Source: Stygiobacter sp. (GTDB lineage: Bacteria > Pseudomonadota > Alphaproteobacteria > Rhodospirillales > Magnetospirillaceae). From it: a DNA stretch of 64,000 nt. Every line of letters begins with the position of its first letter. Within the stretch, counting starts at the first letter, position 1. The stretch spans positions 1 through 64,000 of the forward strand of contig VBWB01000011.1 of NCBI GenBank assembly GCA_006218045.1, in the 5' to 3' direction. The notes beneath the pieces were generated by a model, which searched no databases, was not told the DNA's origin, and worked only from the letters and a program-made list of their open reading frames with translations. Below are positions 1-9,250 of the stretch, one piece after another. The translations under genes were made by a program, and so were the position numbers.

Positions 1-860
<860 letters not shown>

Positions 861-948
861 CTCCTAGCTAGCGGTAAGCCCGATACAATGGACACTCTTT
901 GAAAGACAGCGCTGCACGCGGATCAGAAAAACCTTACATTCTTCGACG

Positions 949-1065
949 ACCTGGTGGTTATAGCGGGGAGCCTACACCCGATCCCATCCCGAACTCGGAC
1001 GTGAAAATCCCCAGCGCCAATGGTACTGTGTCTTAAGGCACGGGAGAGTAGGTCGCTGCCAGGTC
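949..1065 (+). rRNA. 5S ribosomal RNA
   Basis: A 5S gene of about 117 nt follows 23S by roughly 90 nt. The typical opening (CCTGGTGGTTATAGCGGGG), the CCCGAACTCGG core and the closing GCCAGG, which pairs with the 5' end, are all present. No tRNA is visible in the spacer. End positions are good to a few bases. Confidence 0.95.
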
Positions 1066-1133
1066 TTCCAAGAATGTAAGTAAACCTATTCACGATACAA
1101 ACGCCTAGGCCCGGTCACCCGCAACCAAATATA

Positions 1134-1167
1134 AGCCCTTGAAACCTAACGGTTTCGAGGGCTTTTT
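1134..1167 (+). terminator. Rho-independent terminator of the rRNA operon
   Basis: Arms of 13 bp (AGCCCTTGAAACC and GGTTTCGAGGGCT, one G-T pair) enclose a TAAC loop and are followed by TTTTT. It sits 69 nt past 5S and ends the rrn transcript. It also separates rrn from the convergent operon whose last gene ends at 1245. Confidence 0.9.
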
Positions 1168-1244
1168 GATTCCGCAATCACCCTCTCTGGAAACCACCCC
1201 GGAATCATATCGGAATCACTCGGGAGCGAAAAGCGGCGTAACTT

Positions 1245-2042
1245 TTATCGGATGGCCGTTAGCCAATATCTGGCGGTCACCGCGACCAACGCCAGTGCCT
1301 CCAGCGCCCCGTCCGCTTCGCCCTTCTCGAAGTCCCCCTCGCTCTGCGCCATGGTGTTCGTAACGTGAGCGAAGCAGGCCACGGCAAAGCCCCGGGCGCG
1401 TGAGAAAGCGTAGAGCGCTGCCGCCTCCATTTCGACCGCGAGGATACCCGCCGCACGGTGGCTAACGATGGCATGCTCGGTCTCGCGGTAAGGAGCGTCG
1501 GTGGTCCAAGTGGCGCCCTGGTGGACGGTCACTGGGGCGTTGCCAACTAATGGCGCCAGCCACTCCAGAACCATAGGGTCTGCCTCGGCGAAGCGGGACG
1601 GCGACAGGTAGTGGTAGCTGGTGCCTTCGTCCCGGAGCGCCCGATCGATCAGGATGAAATAGGGCGGTTCGCCAACTGGCGTGATCTGGCCGGACGAGGT
1701 GACGCTGATCAGGAAGCGGCAGCCGCTGGCGAACATCTGTTCGGCCAGCAGTACGGCGAAGGGGGCGCCGACGGCGCAGCCGACGACACCCATCTCGATC
1801 CCGTCCCATTCGAACAGCCACATCTCGGTGTGGTAGCAGGCCCAGTACTTGACCGGCTGGGCGCGGCCGGTACGCCTAAGATAGCGCACCATGTCGCCGT
1901 CAGGATCGAGCAGGCAGATGGCGGGTACCTCGGCGTGGTCGAGGCCGCGCTGGCGCCGGGCCTCGCGCAGCAGATTGGCAGGTTGGAAGACGGAGGGGGC
2001 GTTGGCGTTCTTGAACTCCAGAATCGGCAGCGTGGTCATCAT
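1245..2042 (-). CDS. Nucleoside phosphorylase (PNP/UDP family)
   Basis: A 265-residue protein resembling the uridine/purine nucleoside phosphorylase superfamily, cytosolic enzymes that split nucleosides with phosphate. The clearest mark is the stretch VEMEAAALY at about residues 203-211, which carries the Met-Glu pair that binds ribose in this family. The base specificity cannot be read from sequence. The start overlaps the stop of the upstream YbaK-like gene by four bases (ATGA), so it is translationally coupled as the last gene of a leftward operon beginning at 6679. A second ATG directly follows the first. Family call is firm; substrate is open, and the sulfur-linked operon leaves a methylthioadenosine-like substrate possible. 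Confidence 0.85.
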   Translation of the reverse strand: MMTTLPILEFKNANAPSVFQPANLLREARRQRGLDHAEVPAICLLDPDGDMVRYLRRTGRAQPVKYWACYHTEMWLFEWDGIEMGVVGCAVGAPFAVLLAEQMFASGCRFLISVTSSGQITPVGEPPYFILIDRALRDEGTSYHYLSPSRFAEADPMVLEWLAPLVGNAPVTVHQGATWTTDAPYRETEHAIVSHRAAGILAVEMEAAALYAFSRARGFAVACFAHVTNTMAQSEGDFEKGEADGALEALALVAVTARYWLTAIR

Positions 2043-2563
2043 TCTTCCATTTCTGATGGGGGAACCGCGCCAGCGAGATCGACAATAAGCGGCTGTCGCC
2101 CGTAAGACTCTATGTACCTTATAAGGTCTTTGCCGGAAATCCCGACACTGAACGTCTGGAGCATGGGATGGAAATTCAGTTGCTCCACGCAGCTGAGATC
2201 CGCATCGAGAACAACGGCGACCAATCCATCGTGATCGTTCATGATGGCAAAGGGCGTCAAGGCTCCGGGCTGGACACCCAGCAGACCGGTCATCTGATCC
2301 GCAGCGGCAAAGCCGACCCGCCCGCTGGCGCCGATGCGCTGATGGAGTGTCTTGAGGTCGATGGGACGGTCCTCATGGGCCGCGACCAAGAAGAGGCGTC
2401 CCTTCTTGTCCTTCAGGAGAAGGTTCTTGGTGAAGGTCCCAGCCATGTCGCCGCGTAGCTGCTTGCCTTCCTCGACGCTCCGATGAATGGGATAGGGTAC
2501 GGGGGCGGTGATCTGAATGCCCAACTGCTCCAGGCGCCTGTAAAGCATGTCCTGCACGATCAC
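2039..2563 (-). CDS. YbaK/ProX-type aminoacyl-tRNA deacylase
   Basis: A 174-residue protein of the YbaK/prolyl-tRNA editing superfamily, free-standing enzymes that hydrolyse misacylated tRNA in the cytosol. The core runs from about residue 40, with the TKNLLLKD strand and a later GALTPFAI strand typical of ProX/PrdX proteins. The start chosen is GTG at 2563, because GGAG lies four bases upstream and the codon overlaps the stop of the cysteine desulfurase gene (GTGA); an upstream ATG at 2602 would lie inside that gene. Coupled translation with genes on both sides shows operon membership. Which amino acid it removes (Ala or Cys from tRNA-Pro) is unknown; Cys would suit the sulfur context but is inference. 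Confidence 0.85.
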   Translation of the reverse strand: MIVQDMLYRRLEQLGIQITAPVPYPIHRSVEEGKQLRGDMAGTFTKNLLLKDKKGRLFLVAAHEDRPIDLKTLHQRIGASGRVGFAAADQMTGLLGVQPGALTPFAIMNDHDGLVAVVLDADLSCVEQLNFHPMLQTFSVGISGKDLIRYIESYGRQPLIVDLAGAVPPSEMEE

Positions 2564-3720
2564 TTGACTCCGTTTGTGCTGCGTACCAGAACGTGCTGCC
2601 ATGCCTTCATCAAATCGGCGGCGGCAATGTCGGTCGTCTCGACTGTGGTTGCGCGGCCGACCGACAGGCGGACGGCGCCCAAAGCCTGGTCACGGTCGCA
2701 GCCCATGGCGGCGAGGACGGAGGATGGGGCCTCTTCCCCTTCATGGCAAGCCGAGCCGGTTGAGGCTGCGATGTTAGGGGCGGCGGTGAGGACGGCGCTG
2801 CCCCGCACACCAGGAAAACTGACGTTGAGGGTATTGGGCAGTCGTCGCTCGGAATGGCCGTTGAGGCGGATGCCGGGGACATCTGCCTGAAGCTGCGACC
2901 ACAGCCGGTCACGCAACATTCGCAGTCGATGCTCGTCCTCGGCCAAGTGGCGGCTCGCGACCTCGCAGGCGGCGCCCAGGGCGACCACCAAGGCGACGTT
3001 CTCGGTGCCAGGGCGCATACCGCCTTCCTGGCCGCCGCCGAAGCTGGTGGGGGCGATGGCGGCACCCTTGCGGATGTAGAGGGCGCCGACACCCTTTGGG
3101 GCATAGAGCTTGTGGCCGACGATGGTCAGCGCGTCCACGCCGAGGTTGTTCACGTCGATGGCCACCTTGCCGACGGATTGGGCTGCGTCGGTATGCGTCA
3201 GGGCACCCCGGGAATGGGCCAGATCCGCCAGATCGCGGATCGGCTGGATGGTGCCGACTTCGTTGTTGGAGTGCATCACCGACACCATCACCGTTCCCCG
3301 CCGGATGGCAACGTCCGCAGCCTGCATGTCGATCAGACCGGCTTCGTCCACCGGGATGGTGTCGATCGCCCACCCCCGCATACCAAGGAACTGGCAGGGC
3401 TTGGCCACGGCGGGATGTTCGATGGCGGAGCAGGCCATCCGGCCGCCCCGGTCATGAGCGCAAGCGGCGCCGCGCAACGCCATGTTGTTGGCCTCGGTGC
3501 CGCTGCCGGTGAACACGATTTCCTCAGGGGTCGCACCGATTAGCGCCGCGACTTGGGCGCGGGCGCGCTCGACTGCCTCCCGCGCTCGATGGCCGAAGAT
3601 GTGGCCACTGGAAGGGTTGCCGAAATGGGTATGCAAAAATGGCAGCATGGCCTCGACCACTTCCGGGTCGATGGGCGTGGTGGCGTTGAAGTCGAGATAG
3701 ATGGGGTCGTCAGTGGTCAT
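2560..3720 (-). CDS. Cysteine desulfurase (IscS/NifS family)
   Basis: A 386-residue PLP enzyme that removes sulfur from L-cysteine as a protein-bound persulfide. Seen in the sequence: the fold-I pattern with SGTEANN near 73-79, HTDAAQSVGK near 176-185 with the cofactor-binding Asp, the Schiff-base lysine K204 in VGHKLYAPKG, and the catalytic loop Cys325 in STGSACHEG. Length and motifs fit an intact NifS/IscS protein. No iscU, iscR or suf genes are near. Instead the gene sits between a methyltransferase (11-nt overlap) and a tRNA deacylase (4-nt overlap) in an operon with a DsrE protein. It is likely a source of sulfane sulfur for that pathway rather than housekeeping Fe-S assembly; this role is inference. 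Confidence 0.93.
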   Translation of the reverse strand: MTTDDPIYLDFNATTPIDPEVVEAMLPFLHTHFGNPSSGHIFGHRAREAVERARAQVAALIGATPEEIVFTGSGTEANNMALRGAACAHDRGGRMACSAIEHPAVAKPCQFLGMRGWAIDTIPVDEAGLIDMQAADVAIRRGTVMVSVMHSNNEVGTIQPIRDLADLAHSRGALTHTDAAQSVGKVAIDVNNLGVDALTIVGHKLYAPKGVGALYIRKGAAIAPTSFGGGQEGGMRPGTENVALVVALGAACEVASRHLAEDEHRLRMLRDRLWSQLQADVPGIRLNGHSERRLPNTLNVSFPGVRGSAVLTAAPNIAASTGSACHEGEEAPSSVLAAMGCDRDQALGAVRLSVGRATTVETTDIAAADLMKAWQHVLVRSTNGVK

Positions 3721-4417
3721 CGCGGTCCATCCCCGAAGAATATGGTTTCGTTGCGGCGACGGCGAGATAGGCCGCGCCGATGGTGGTGTATCGGCCGAGG
3801 CACGGATCGATGGACGCCATTAGCCGTGCCGTCCAGCCGAAGGGCGGATAGAAGATGGCGGCCCTGACCACATGGACCCTCAGCCCTGCATCAACCAACT
3901 CGGCCGTTAGCGAACGGGCATCCGAGAACCGACTGCGGCGCCACATTTCTGAGCCGAATATCCCCTTGATCCGCCGTTTCAGCGCCCACAGACTCCATCG
4001 CCCCAGTTCGCCCAGCACCAGGCGCCCGCCAGGCCGCAGGACGCGCATGGCTTCGGCCACGGCGGCACGGCGGTCTTCCACCAGGCACAGCACCGTATTG
4101 ACGACGACAACATCGAAATGGGCATCCGGAAACGGCAAGGACTGGACGTCGGCAATCACGAAATCGGCATCCGGCGCGACAATGATGGCCCTTTCCACTA
4201 TGGAGGAACATCTGTCGATGCCGAGCACCTCGGCTCCCGCATTAGCAAATGCTGCTGTCAGTGTGCCGTCACCGCACCCCACATCGAGCAGACGGCAGCC
4301 CGTGACAGAGCCGAGCAGATCGAAGATCAGGGCGTGCTCGATAGCCTCTGTGCGGGCCCCCAGCGAGGATACCCTCCACCGCTCATACGTTCGTTGAAGT
4401 CTGGGCGATGACCGCAT
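3710..4417 (-). CDS. SAM-dependent class I methyltransferase
   Basis: A Methyltransf_11-type protein. Motif I (LLDVGCGDGTL) binds S-adenosylmethionine; a conserved acidic strand end (LGID) and the post-motif PFPDAHFDVVV follow, and LRPGGRLVLGE is the usual later strand. The ATG at 4417 is chosen because a GGGGG stretch lies five bases upstream; a GTG at 4453 with AGGA upstream is an alternative and would overlap the crp-like gene. No membrane segment is evident in the core. The substrate is not predictable. Its place between a redox regulator and a cysteine desulfurase suggests a thiol, metalloid or small-molecule acceptor, but that is a guess. Confidence 0.8.
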   Translation of the reverse strand: MRSSPRLQRTYERWRVSSLGARTEAIEHALIFDLLGSVTGCRLLDVGCGDGTLTAAFANAGAEVLGIDRCSSIVERAIIVAPDADFVIADVQSLPFPDAHFDVVVVNTVLCLVEDRRAAVAEAMRVLRPGGRLVLGELGRWSLWALKRRIKGIFGSEMWRRSRFSDARSLTAELVDAGLRVHVVRAAIFYPPFGWTARLMASIDPCLGRYTTIGAAYLAVAATKPYSSGMDRDDH

Positions 4418-4433
4418 GGATGCCCCCGAGATA

Positions 4434-5082
4434 TCAGGACTTGCAAAGGACACGCAACATATCCTCGTTCAAAATTCGAAGCTGGCCGCGTGACACAGAC
4501 ACCATATCGCCGCGCTCCCACTCCTTTAATTGACGACTGATCACCTCACGCGACGTTCCCAGGTCTTCCGCAAGGTCTTGGTGCGTTGCGAAGACTTCAT
4601 GGTTCTTTTCCCGGTCGAGCAATGCTTGTGCGAGCCGGGCGTCGATGCGGCGAAAGGGTACGTCGGATGACACTCAGCAGATCGGCCATACGGTCGGCGA
4701 ACGACGAGAAGACGAAGCTGCGGAAAAGCGCCGATCTGCCCATCAGCGTTTGAACAGTCGTTTCCGGGAGCATCGCACAGTCTAAATCACGCTCGACAAC
4801 ACCTTCTCCCGAATAGGACTGGGCGCTCATCAGGCAGGACGTCGTCACAAGGCACGTCTCTCCCGCCTCGACACGATAGAGGAGGATGACCCTGCCGTTT
4901 TCCCCGATTTTCTGGACGCGCACGGCACCGTCGAAGACGAAAAGGTAGTTCCGGCAAGCTTGTTCCGGTTGAAACAGTGTCTGACCGGCGTGGAAGCGGG
5001 CTCGCCGCGACATGCCGGTCAGCGGTTCGAGGTCGCGCGGGTCCAGAGTTGCCAAGGCTGGAAAGGCCTCCGCCACTTCCAT
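4434..5082 (-). pseudogene. Crp/Fnr-family regulator, split by a frameshift
   Basis: Two overlapping frames together give one full Crp/Fnr protein. The upstream frame, starting with ATG at 5082 (overlapping the DsrE stop as TGATG), holds the cyclic-nucleotide-like sensor barrel and long dimer helix up to MADLLSVI. The downstream frame holds the expected continuation VPFRRIDARL and the HTH, with TSREVISRQL as recognition helix, ending at 4434. The switch falls at about 4655-4665, where a net one-base change breaks the frame. Either the regulator is inactivated or the consensus has an indel. Intact, it would be a redox or small-ligand regulator encoded inside the operon. Confidence 0.82.
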
Positions 5083-5435
5083 CAGAACACCAGCACCTTG
5101 TCGGCCTCCAGCGTGGCCCTCGCCAGGGCATCCATGGTGCTCCGGTGCGCTCCTTCCATCACCTCGGCCTCGGTGATCCCTCGGGCGTCCATGCAGGTGC
5201 CGCACAACAGTATCTGACCGCCGCTGCCGACGACCCGGCGCACCATCTTTTCGGTGTTGTAGAACCCCTCAGGCGTCTTCTGTCCGGCCTTGGCGCACAG
5301 CACCGCATCGGCCATGAGGAAGACGGTGATCTCCACCTCCGGGGCATTTTTCTTGAGGGAATGGGCTAACCGTAAGCCGTTGTAGCTACGCTCGGTGCCG
5401 TAGGGCGGGTCGTTAAGGATGATGAGGGCTTTCAT
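5082..5435 (-). CDS. DsrE/DsrF-like sulfur relay protein
   Basis: A 117-residue protein of the DsrE/YchN fold, small cytosolic proteins that often carry persulfide sulfur. The opening MKALIILNDPPYG and the pattern FLMADAVLCAKAG are typical, and a CGTC pair near residue 78 could bear the reactive cysteine. Start ATG at 5435 is supported by AGGA eight bases upstream; the open frame further upstream lies inside the MFS gene and is not real. It is 26 nt after the MFS gene and one base overlaps the crp-like gene, so all are one transcript. With the cysteine desulfurase downstream it supports a sulfane-sulfur role for the operon. Confidence 0.88.
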   Translation of the reverse strand: MKALIILNDPPYGTERSYNGLRLAHSLKKNAPEVEITVFLMADAVLCAKAGQKTPEGFYNTEKMVRRVVGSGGQILLCGTCMDARGITEAEVMEGAHRSTMDALARATLEADKVLVF

Positions 5436-5461
5436 AGCTTTTCCTGTGGTCTGGATTTGGC

Positions 5462-6679
5462 TTAGCGGCTTTCCTGCGTGGCCTGACGCATCATCGGGCA
5501 TCGCATGGGCGCCACCGACGGCAGCAGAACCAGGGCGACGACCGTCAGCGGAACCAGCAGAGTGAGATTCAGGGTCGCCCAACCGACATGGGCGAGGAGC
5601 CAACCGGCCGACAGCGACGCGAGTGCCGAGAGGCCGAAGACCATAAACTCGTTGATCGCCTGAACCTTTGCCCGTTCGGCTGGAGAGTGTGTTTGGGCAA
5701 GCATCGACGTCCCACCGAGGAAGGTGAAGTTCCAGCCGATCCCAAGAAGAACGAGGGCGGAGATGAACTGAACCATCTCCGAGCCGGAAACGGCGACCAG
5801 AACGTGCCCAGTCAGCAGGAATAGTCCCGTCATTGCCACGCGAGCGGCTCCGAACCTTTGAATGACGCGTCCAGTGAAGAAGGATGGCGCGAACATGCCC
5901 AGAACATGCCATTGGATGACCGACCGCGACTGCTCCATGCCCAGCCCGCAGTCGGACATCGCCAGTGGGGTGGCGGTCATGGCCAGGATCATGACCGCAT
6001 AGCCGACCGAGCCGGTCGCCACGGCGGCGATGACCGGGTAGCTCGAAAGGATGCGTCCCAGCCGTCGGGCGCTGGATGCATCAGCTTGGGAGACCTTGGG
6101 GCGGTCGAGGCTCAGGCGGTTGACTACCGCAGCCGAGACCAGACCGAGTACCGCCATGGCCGCATAGGTCCAGACGAACTCCACCGGGCCGACCGTCCGA
6201 GTGGCATGGGCCAATGCGGGGCCGGCGAAAGCAGCGATCACGCCACCCGCGATCACCCACGACATCGCCCGATGACGGAACCGGTCGTTCGTGGCCTCCA
6301 TGGCGGCAAATCGGTAGTAGTTGCCAAATCCCTGAAAGGCCCCGACGAACAGATGACCCACCGTGAACAGCCAAAAATCCTGTTCCGCGATGCCAGCAGC
6401 CGCCAAGGTGCCGCCGATGACGGCAAGGCAAGATCCCAGGGTGAAGCCGGCCCGGCGTCCAAATTTCTGCATGAACATCGATGCGGGCCACGAAGTGATA
6501 AAGGGTCCAACTAACAAGGCTGCGATCGGGATGGTGGCCAGCGCCGGATCGGCTGCCAGCGTCCGCCCCGCCAAGGCGCTGACCGCCATGCCGCCAACCA
6601 CCGTGGTCAGCAGGAGGGCTTGGCTTACGGACAGCAACGCGACATTGGCGATCATTCGCCGACTGGCATGCTCGGGCAT
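5462..6679 (-). CDS. MFS transporter, first gene of sulfur-linked operon
   Basis: An inner-membrane major facilitator with about 12 hydrophobic segments across 405 residues. The loop after TM2 shows the MFS signature in the form FMQKFGRRAGF. Resembles YfcJ/YcaD-like drug or metabolite carriers; the cargo is unknown. Two starts are possible: ATG 6697, directly against the operator, and ATG 6679 with AAGGA upstream at longer spacing; the second is used here. An ATTCAA-N8-TTGAAT operator lies at 6699-6718, so this gene and the six behind it are probably repressed by an ArsR-rhodanese protein. An exporter of a toxic sulfur or metalloid species would fit but is not shown. Confidence 0.85.
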   Translation of the reverse strand: MPEHASRRMIANVALLSVSQALLLTTVVGGMAVSALAGRTLAADPALATIPIAALLVGPFITSWPASMFMQKFGRRAGFTLGSCLAVIGGTLAAAGIAEQDFWLFTVGHLFVGAFQGFGNYYRFAAMEATNDRFRHRAMSWVIAGGVIAAFAGPALAHATRTVGPVEFVWTYAAMAVLGLVSAAVVNRLSLDRPKVSQADASSARRLGRILSSYPVIAAVATGSVGYAVMILAMTATPLAMSDCGLGMEQSRSVIQWHVLGMFAPSFFTGRVIQRFGAARVAMTGLFLLTGHVLVAVSGSEMVQFISALVLLGIGWNFTFLGGTSMLAQTHSPAERAKVQAINEFMVFGLSALASLSAGWLLAHVGWATLNLTLLVPLTVVALVLLPSVAPMRCPMMRQATQESR

Positions 6680-6698
6680 CCGATGTCCATCCTTCATA

Positions 6699-6718
6699 AT
6701 TCAATTGTTCTCTTGAAT
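6699..6718. promoter_or_regulatory. Operator, ATTCAA-N8-TTGAAT (site 1)
   Basis: A perfect inverted repeat ATTCAA-N8-TTGAAT immediately upstream of the leftward MFS operon. The same motif recurs at four other promoters in the window, two of them in front of ArsR-rhodanese genes. The half-site resembles operators of the BigR/SqrR branch of ArsR regulators, so binding by the ArsR-rhodanese proteins is the natural inference. Confidence 0.75.
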
Positions 6719-6863
6719 TGTTAGGGTGCGGCGCACTGCCTGTCAAGCTCGGGATCGGCATTCCGGTGACGCAGGCAGGGATGGCGACGAACATTTCCAG
6801 AGGCGAATTACGGTCAGCCTTGGGCTGATCGGATAGAAGGCGTTTAACGCCTCCCTATTCTCA

Positions 6864-8147
6864 TCACTTCGCAGGATTGAGCCGTGGGTGGGTTTCCTCG
6901 CCCAACCACCACAATATAGCCCCGGACACGAACATGGAAATGGCGACAAACCAGAAGGCCGCCTCCATCTGGCCACTGAAATGGGCGGCGAGGCCCAATC
7001 CCAGGGCACCGATGCCGTAACCGAGGTCGCGCCAGAAACGGTAGATGCCGATGGCCGAACCACGCCAGGTGGGCGGCGAGATGTCGGCGATGGCAGCCGA
7101 CAGGTTAGGATAGAGCAGAGCCATGCCGAATCCGGACAGGCCCGCCGACAGCGACCACCATGTCACGCCCTCGCCCAGCATCATCATCGCCACGCCCGCG
7201 CCGCAGGTCCACATGCCGAGCACATTGGGACGGTGGCGGCCAATAAGGTCGGACAGCCTGCCGGTGAAGAATTGCGAACCACCCCAGACGAAGCCGTAGA
7301 TTCCGATGATCCAGCCGATGTTGGGAAGGCTGATCCCTTGCTGGTAGAGGAATACGGGGTAGAATACCCAGACCAGGGCATCGACGAACTTCTCCACCAG
7401 TCCGGCCTGGGCAACCGCCATGAGACGACGATCACGCCACGACAGCAAAGAGAACACCTCCCACGTTCCGGGATGGTCGCCGCTGGCCTGGGCGTAGCGC
7501 GGCCAATAAGTATTCGCCGTCCCGGTCTTGTGCTTGGCCGCCTCGGCCTTGGCCCAGGGCAGCGTGTCCTTGACCCAAAGTTGGGTCAACCCCATCGCCA
7601 CCAACACTACGGCGAGGCCGAACACCAACAGGCCCATGCGGGCGCCGAGCGCCGTGGCGGCATAGCCCGTGATGATCCCGGCCAGCGCCACGCCCACATA
7701 GCCGGCAAACTCGTTGAGGCCGATGGTCAGACCGCGTTCCTCCAACCGGGTGATGTCGAGCTTGGCGGCCTGGGTCATCGACCAAGTGAGGCCTTGGTTG
7801 ACGCCCAGAAGGACGGTGGCGGCGACGATCCAGTTCCAGCTTTCGGCAAAGTAGATCAGAAGCGGGATGGGCAGCGCCGCCGCCCATCCCAGCAGCAGCA
7901 CCGTCTTGCGACCCCAGCGCTCCGACAGCCGCCCCGCCACGAAGTTGAGCGAGCCTTTGACGAAGCCGAAGGCGACGACGAAGGCGGTCAGCAGCATGAA
8001 GGAATTCTTGGGCACGCCGAACTCGGCCTCGGCCAGCGCCGGCACCACCGTCCGCATCATGCCGATGGTCAAGCCCACCAGCAGCACCTGAAGCAACTGA
8101 TGTAGGAACTGGTCGAGATTGGCGCGGATACCATGGGTCAGGTGCAT
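6864..8147 (-). CDS. MFS transporter, regulator-linked
   Basis: A 427-residue inner-membrane carrier with about 12 hydrophobic segments. The MFS signature appears as GRLSERWGRKTVLLLG after TM2 and again as GRLSDLIGRHRPNVLG in the second half. It is related to multidrug or small-metabolite antiporters; the substrate is not known. It is divergent from the ArsR-rhodanese gene and shares its operator (8259-8278), a classic regulator-exporter arrangement. A 13-codon ORF ends in TGATG over its start, so translation may depend on that leader. Confidence 0.85.
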   Translation of the reverse strand: MHLTHGIRANLDQFLHQLLQVLLVGLTIGMMRTVVPALAEAEFGVPKNSFMLLTAFVVAFGFVKGSLNFVAGRLSERWGRKTVLLLGWAAALPIPLLIYFAESWNWIVAATVLLGVNQGLTWSMTQAAKLDITRLEERGLTIGLNEFAGYVGVALAGIITGYAATALGARMGLLVFGLAVVLVAMGLTQLWVKDTLPWAKAEAAKHKTGTANTYWPRYAQASGDHPGTWEVFSLLSWRDRRLMAVAQAGLVEKFVDALVWVFYPVFLYQQGISLPNIGWIIGIYGFVWGGSQFFTGRLSDLIGRHRPNVLGMWTCGAGVAMMMLGEGVTWWSLSAGLSGFGMALLYPNLSAAIADISPPTWRGSAIGIYRFWRDLGYGIGALGLGLAAHFSGQMEAAFWFVAISMFVSGAILWWLGEETHPRLNPAK

Positions 8148-8188
8148 CAGTCAGCCCCAGGAATGTTGGCGGTGACGATCTTGTGCAT
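8147..8188 (-). CDS. Short leader ORF coupled to the MFS gene
   Basis: A 13-codon ORF (MHKIVTANIPGAD) with GGAG seven bases before its ATG at 8188; the MFS gene itself has no good ribosome site. Its stop overlaps the MFS ATG as TGATG, the usual form of reinitiation. It could be a true leader peptide or the remnant of a lost gene. No similarity is recognised. Evidence is the ribosome site and the overlap only. Confidence 0.45.
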   Translation of the reverse strand: MHKIVTANIPGAD

Positions 8189-8258
8189 GTTCTCAAGTCT
8201 CCTTCAGGTGCCGCATCAAGGCGAAAGAGCGATTCCGACGGTGCTTGACGGCTTGCTA

Positions 8259-8278
8259 ATTCAAAGAGTTTATTGAAT
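8259..8278. promoter_or_regulatory. Operator, ATTCAA-N8-TTGAAT (site 2)
   Basis: A perfect copy of the repeat in the 206-nt divergent promoter between the MFS gene (leftward) and arsR-rhodanese 1 (rightward). This position suits autorepression together with control of the transporter. The rest of the intergenic region holds no other clear structure. Confidence 0.78.
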
Positions 8279-8394
8279 AGTATGCAGATGGCCGTGGCTT
8301 GGTCAACCATGGGGACGCACCGGACAATGGTGCTGACCGTAGGTCGGCGGGGCTGGTCACAACCATTGATAGCATGCACTTGGGGAGGCATGAC

Positions 8395-9066
8395 ATGGCC
8401 GCTTCGGCCGTCAAACTGACACTGCTTGAGCAATTTGCCAAGGTCGGCAAGGCGTTGAGCAATCCGCACAGAATCTACATCCTGGAAATCCTCAGCCAGT
8501 CGGAACGAAGCGTCGAGGGCATTGCGACGACTGCTGGCCTGGGTATCGCCAACGCCTCGCAACATCTTCAGCACCTCCGCCGGGCCGGACTGGTATCCGC
8601 ACGAAAGAGTGGGACGCAGGTTCTTTATCGGCTTTCCGGCGAGGACGTGTTCGATCTGCTGACGGCGACACGGGGCACCGCACGGCGGCACCTTGCCGAT
8701 ATCGACAGGGTGGTGGTCAGTTACATGAACCGTCAGGATGGCATGGAACCGATCTCTCGAGAGGAATTGCTCGCCCGTATCCGCGAGCATTCGGTGATCG
8801 TCCTGGACGTCCGCCCCGAAGAGGAGTTCTTGGCCGGCCACTTGCCAGGGGCCCTCAATATCCCGGTGAAGGAATTGGAGCGGCGCTTGCGCGAGTTGCC
8901 GTCCAATTGCGAAGTCGTGGCTTACTGCCGCGGGGAGTATTGCCTGTACGCTTACGATGCCGTGGCGGCACTTCGGGGGTTTGGGTACAGGGCTCGCCGG
9001 TTGGCTGACGGATTCCCCGAATGGAGAATGGCAGGTCTACCGATCGAACTTGCACCCAGATCATAA
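8395..9066 (+). CDS. ArsR-rhodanese fusion regulator 1
   Basis: A 223-residue fusion. Residues 10-110 are an ArsR/SmtB winged helix (recognition region ANASQHLQHLRRAGLV), and residues 115-215 a rhodanese domain with active loop YCRGEYC (C178, C183). The start ATG 8395 has GGGAGG six bases upstream and gives exactly the same length as paralogue 2 at 27595. The ArsR part has no cysteine at all, so it lacks the metal or dithiol sensor sites of ArsR, BigR or SqrR. Sensing therefore most likely uses the two cysteines in the rhodanese loop, probably by persulfide or polysulfide chemistry (inference). It likely represses itself and the divergent MFS gene. Confidence 0.9.
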   Translation: MAASAVKLTLLEQFAKVGKALSNPHRIYILEILSQSERSVEGIATTAGLGIANASQHLQHLRRAGLVSARKSGTQVLYRLSGEDVFDLLTATRGTARRHLADIDRVVVSYMNRQDGMEPISREELLARIREHSVIVLDVRPEEEFLAGHLPGALNIPVKELERRLRELPSNCEVVAYCRGEYCLYAYDAVAALRGFGYRARRLADGFPEWRMAGLPIELAPRS

Positions 9067-9159
9067 TCAATCATTGAGTGTTAATATTCTTTCTTTGTTG
9101 CCGCCGTTCTGTGAAAACTAGCGGCTGCGTTAGTTTGCGCCTTGACGCCAATCTCCAAT

Positions 9160-9179
9160 ATTCCATAAACTTATTGAAT
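9160..9179. promoter_or_regulatory. Operator-like site, ATTCCA-N8-TTGAAT (site 3)
   Basis: One mismatch from the consensus in the left arm, with the same eight-base spacer. It lies 72-91 nt before the Fnr-like gene, suggesting that regulator belongs to the same regulon. Confidence 0.6.
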
Positions 9180-9250
9180 AAGGCTGGTTCCTTAGGGTTT
9201 TTATCCTTCGGGCGTGCCAATGATTGTGGCTCAAGGTCGGCGATTCAAAG

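Noticed and set aside
5436-5912. N-terminal extension of the DsrE-like ORF
   Set aside because: It lies inside the MFS gene, and the ATG at 5435 has a good ribosome site and starts the family sequence.
7432-8841. 469-codon minus ORF spanning MFS and ArsR-rhodanese genes
   Set aside because: It runs through two well-supported genes and a divergent promoter in the wrong frame.
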